Below, piece by piece: positions 5,255 through 7,037 of a DNA stretch of 7,037 nt (positions within the stretch are counted from its first letter, which is position 1; every line of letters starts with the position of its first letter). This stretch comes from Anaerolinea thermophila. Its GTDB lineage: Bacteria; Chloroflexota; Anaerolineae; Anaerolineales; Villigracilaceae. The notes under the pieces are model-generated. The model did not search any database. It saw only the letters and a program-made list of their open reading frames with translations, and was not told where the DNA came from. The stretch covers positions 5,232 through 12,268 of the forward strand of contig DZBA01000076.1 of NCBI GenBank assembly GCA_022729775.1, read 5' to 3'. Position numbers and translations under genes: made by a program.

Positions 5255-5623
5255 AGACCTGACACCTAAATTTTTCCCAAATTAGGCTAAAACTCATTGC
5301 TTGTGACCCATCTTCGCCAAAACCTTGCCACAGATTTCACTGATTCGCACGGATTTTTTGGCTCTCTGGGAGTTGCCGTGATTCGGTACACGGATTACGC
5401 GGATTTCACGGATTCACACGGATTTTCTCTAAAAAAATCCGTGTTTGTCCGCGTAATCCGTGAAGTCCGTGTCCAAAAGGTTTTAAATCACGGCGATTCC
5501 CAATGAGCCGATTTTTTTAACCAATCGGTGAAAATCCGTGAAATCGGTGGCTAAAGAGGTTTTTGATGAGCCAAACGCCGATGACTTTTAGGATATTTTG
5601 CACAAAATTTAGGTGTCAGGTCT
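5255..5623. repeat. 369-bp fold-back (MITE-like) element with 20-bp perfect terminal inverted repeats
   Basis: The ends AGACCTGACACCTAAATTTT (5255-5274) and its exact reverse complement (5604-5623) bound the element. The interior is also one long imperfect inverted repeat. Examples are CCACAGATTTCACTGATT (5328-5345) against 5533-5550, GGCTC...GCCGTGATT (5360-5383) against 5486-5509 (20 of 24), and a 39-bp arm from 5388 against the segment ending near 5472 (31 of 39). Many units are variants of CACGGATT. Read through, it encodes only low-complexity peptide such as YTDYADFTDSHGF, so no gene is called. No transposase is present; movement in trans is possible but not shown. It ends 13 bp before the cobQ ATG. 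Confidence 0.75.
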
Positions 5624-5636
5624 GGGATAAAAACCT

Positions 5637-7037
5637 ATGACCTCAAAAGTATTAATGATTCAAGGCAGCAGTTCATCGGCGGGCAAGAGCCTGCTCGTAG
5701 CTGCGTTATGCCGCATCTACGCGCGGCGCGGAATTCGCGTCGCCCCGTTCAAAGCGCAGAATATGTCCAACAACGCGGCGGTGTGTGCGGATGGGAGCGA
5801 GATCGGGCGCGCGCAGGCGTTACAAGCCGCAGCCGCCAACCTCGCCCCCACAGTGGACATGAATCCCGTCCTCATCAAACCCGAAGCGGATTCACGTTCG
5901 CAAATTATTCTCATGGGTCGTCCGTGGCAAACGCTCCACGCAGCCACGTACTACGAAAAGAAAGCGATTCTTTGGGAACACGTTACCGCATCGCTGGATC
6001 GTCTCCGCTCAACGTATGATCTCGTCATCATCGAAGGTGCGGGCAGCGCGGCGGAGATCAACCTCAAGCGCGGCGACATCGTCAACATGGCGGTCGCGCG
6101 ATATGCGGACGCGCCCGTGCTGCTCGTCGGCGACATTGATCGCGGCGGCATTTTCGCGCAGTTGCTCGGCACGCTTTGGCTGCTCGAACCCGAAGAGAAA
6201 AATCTTTTGCGCGGCTTCCTCGTCAACAAGTTTCGCGGCGACCTCGCGCTCTTTCACGACGGCGTGCAAATCCTCGAAGAAAAAGGCGGCGTCCCCGTAC
6301 TGGGCGTCATCCCCTACTTGCATGATTTATATCTTCCTGATGAAGACGCTGTGGCGATTGAATCACCCGCGCAGAATTTTATTTCACATCCCGAAGTTGA
6401 TCTGGCTGTTCTGGCATTGCCCCGCGTTTCCAACTTCGACGATTTTGATTCCCTGCGCGAAGCGGGAGTCTCCCTTCGATATATCCGCTCCGCGCGTGAG
6501 TTTGGAAATCCAACAGCGGTCATCATCCCTGGGACAAAAAGTACCATCGCGGATTTGAACTGGCTGCGCGAGACGGGACTTGCAAATTCAGTCATTGACT
6601 TCGCCAAGCGGGGCGGCGCAGTCGTCGGAATTTGCGGCGGCTATCAAATGCTTGGCGAGTCCATCCACGACCCGCATCACACCGAGTCACAAAAAGATTC
6701 TGAAAATGGTTTGGGATTATTGCCCGTCGTCACGACGTTTTCAAAAGTAAAAGCAACGTATCAAGTTCATGCCCGCATCGGAGTCCAAAGTCTCCCGACT
6801 TTGGACTTACCAACTTTCCTCCAAAATCAGGAAACTTTGGAGTCCGATTTGGAAGGTTACGAGATTCACATGGGCGAGACGCAGACTCAATCCGCGTGGC
6901 TGGAGATCAACTCGCGCAACGGCGAGAATGTCAGCATCATGGACGGGGGTATTTCCCCCGATGGAAAAATCTGGGGCTGCTACATTCACGGCATCTTCAA
7001 CAATGATGGCTTCCGCCGCGCGTGGCTGCACAGTCTC
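5637..7037 (+). CDS. cobQ: Cobyric acid synthase (glutamine-hydrolysing), 3' partial
   Basis: 467 codons are open to the right edge; the family is usually about 490-510 residues, so only the C-terminal end is missing. The start MTSKVLMIQG fits the family, whose N-terminus leads straight into the P-loop. The N-terminal ATP-dependent synthetase domain shows GSSSSAGKS (10-18), FKAQNMSNNA (38-47), MNPVLIKP (75-82), EGAGSAAEINL (133-143), DIDRGGIFA (166-174) and NKFRGD (197-202). The C-terminal class I glutamine amidotransferase domain shows PGTKST (298-303), GICGGYQMLG (331-340, nucleophile C333), GYEIHMGET (407-415) and YIHGIF (449-454, H451). By family knowledge it amidates positions b, d, e and g of the corrin ring using ATP and glutamine. 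The P-loop has Ser where Asp is usual (G-T-x-S-D-x-G-K-S). A hairpin insertion lies at residues ~383-390. Shine-Dalgarno is weak. Confidence 0.93.
   Translation, partial: MTSKVLMIQGSSSSAGKSLLVAALCRIYARRGIRVAPFKAQNMSNNAAVCADGSEIGRAQALQAAAANLAPTVDMNPVLIKPEADSRSQIILMGRPWQTLHAATYYEKKAILWEHVTASLDRLRSTYDLVIIEGAGSAAEINLKRGDIVNMAVARYADAPVLLVGDIDRGGIFAQLLGTLWLLEPEEKNLLRGFLVNKFRGDLALFHDGVQILEEKGGVPVLGVIPYLHDLYLPDEDAVAIESPAQNFISHPEVDLAVLALPRVSNFDDFDSLREAGVSLRYIRSAREFGNPTAVIIPGTKSTIADLNWLRETGLANSVIDFAKRGGAVVGICGGYQMLGESIHDPHHTESQKDSENGLGLLPVVTTFSKVKATYQVHARIGVQSLPTLDLPTFLQNQETLESDLEGYEIHMGETQTQSAWLEINSRNGENVSIMDGGISPDGKIWGCYIHGIFNNDGFRRAWLHSL
6783..6806 (+). repeat. Intragenic hairpin in cobQ
   Basis: Perfect 10-bp arms GTCCAAAGTC (6783-6792) and GACTTTGGAC (6797-6806) flank a TCCC loop. 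It is read in frame as VQSLPTLD, in the variable stretch between the amidotransferase nucleophile region and the EIHMG motif. That stretch seems several residues longer than usual. Its sequence differs from the repeats at 1213 and 4407, so it is probably a second family of inserted palindromes. Confidence 0.6.

Noticed and set aside
5297..5506. Small + strand ORF with YTDYADFTDSHGF peptide
   Set aside because: It is a read-through of the CACGGATT-type repeat inside the fold-back element, with low-complexity sequence and no ribosome binding site.
5255..5623. CRISPR array from the repeated CACGGATT units
   Set aside because: Units are short, degenerate, irregularly spaced and arranged as inverted arms, with no unique spacers of constant length.
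5136..5636. DGR template repeat or reverse transcriptase downstream of the VR
   Set aside because: No near-copy of the VR with AAC-rich codons and no reverse-transcriptase coding frame is present in the window on either strand.
5255..5636. Cobalamin riboswitch before cobQ
   Set aside because: No convincing B12-box or conserved core was found; the self-complementarity is explained by the fold-back repeat.

Overview
The window looks like a piece of a Chloroflexota (probably Anaerolineae) chromosome. The reasons are the mix of gene families, the moderately high GC of the cobalamin genes, and the many palindromic and CACGGATT-type repeats. This placement is inference from gene style, not from a marker gene.

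Layout. Positions 1-1632 (+) carry two cobalamin genes: a PLP enzyme of the CobD/HisC family, cut by the left edge, and a CobC-type histidine phosphatase. Positions 5637-7037 (+) carry cobyric acid synthase (cobQ/cbiP), open to the right edge. Between them, 1616-5636 holds an unrelated accessory block: a DUF4143-type AAA+ ATPase on the minus strand, a divergent DUF6088/AbiEi-like winged-helix protein, and a fusion of a TIR domain to a C-terminal formylglycine-generating-enzyme (FGE)/C-type-lectin fold. A 369-bp fold-back repeat ends 13 bp before cobQ. The simplest reading is a B12 gene cluster interrupted by a defence- or conflict-type island.

The most interesting signal is the last ~100 bp of the TIR-FGE gene. 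The domain lacks the cysteine pair of true FGE enzymes. Its extreme C-terminus reads like the variable repeat of a diversity-generating retroelement (DGR): a run of Asn, Val, Tyr, Asp, Gly and Leu codons that all end in C and are explained by adenine substitution of AAC. No reverse transcriptase or template repeat lies in the window, so diversification, if it occurs, would be driven from elsewhere.

Other structure: the 173-bp divergent spacer (2981-3153) has two promoter candidates, each with a -35 overlapping a palindrome and each predicting a leaderless transcript, including a perfect 28-bp palindrome. Three hairpin-forming sequences lie in frame inside genes. Those in cobC and in the TIR-FGE linker belong to one family (22/28 identical, opposite orientation, one compensatory stem change); a different 10-bp-arm hairpin lies in cobQ. 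The cobD-cobC spacer is built from two short tandem repeats.

How the genes may work together: CobD, CobC and CobQ serve late corrin-ring amidation, aminopropanol-phosphate supply and lower-ligand assembly. The island genes look like regulated conflict genes; a shared system among them is speculation.
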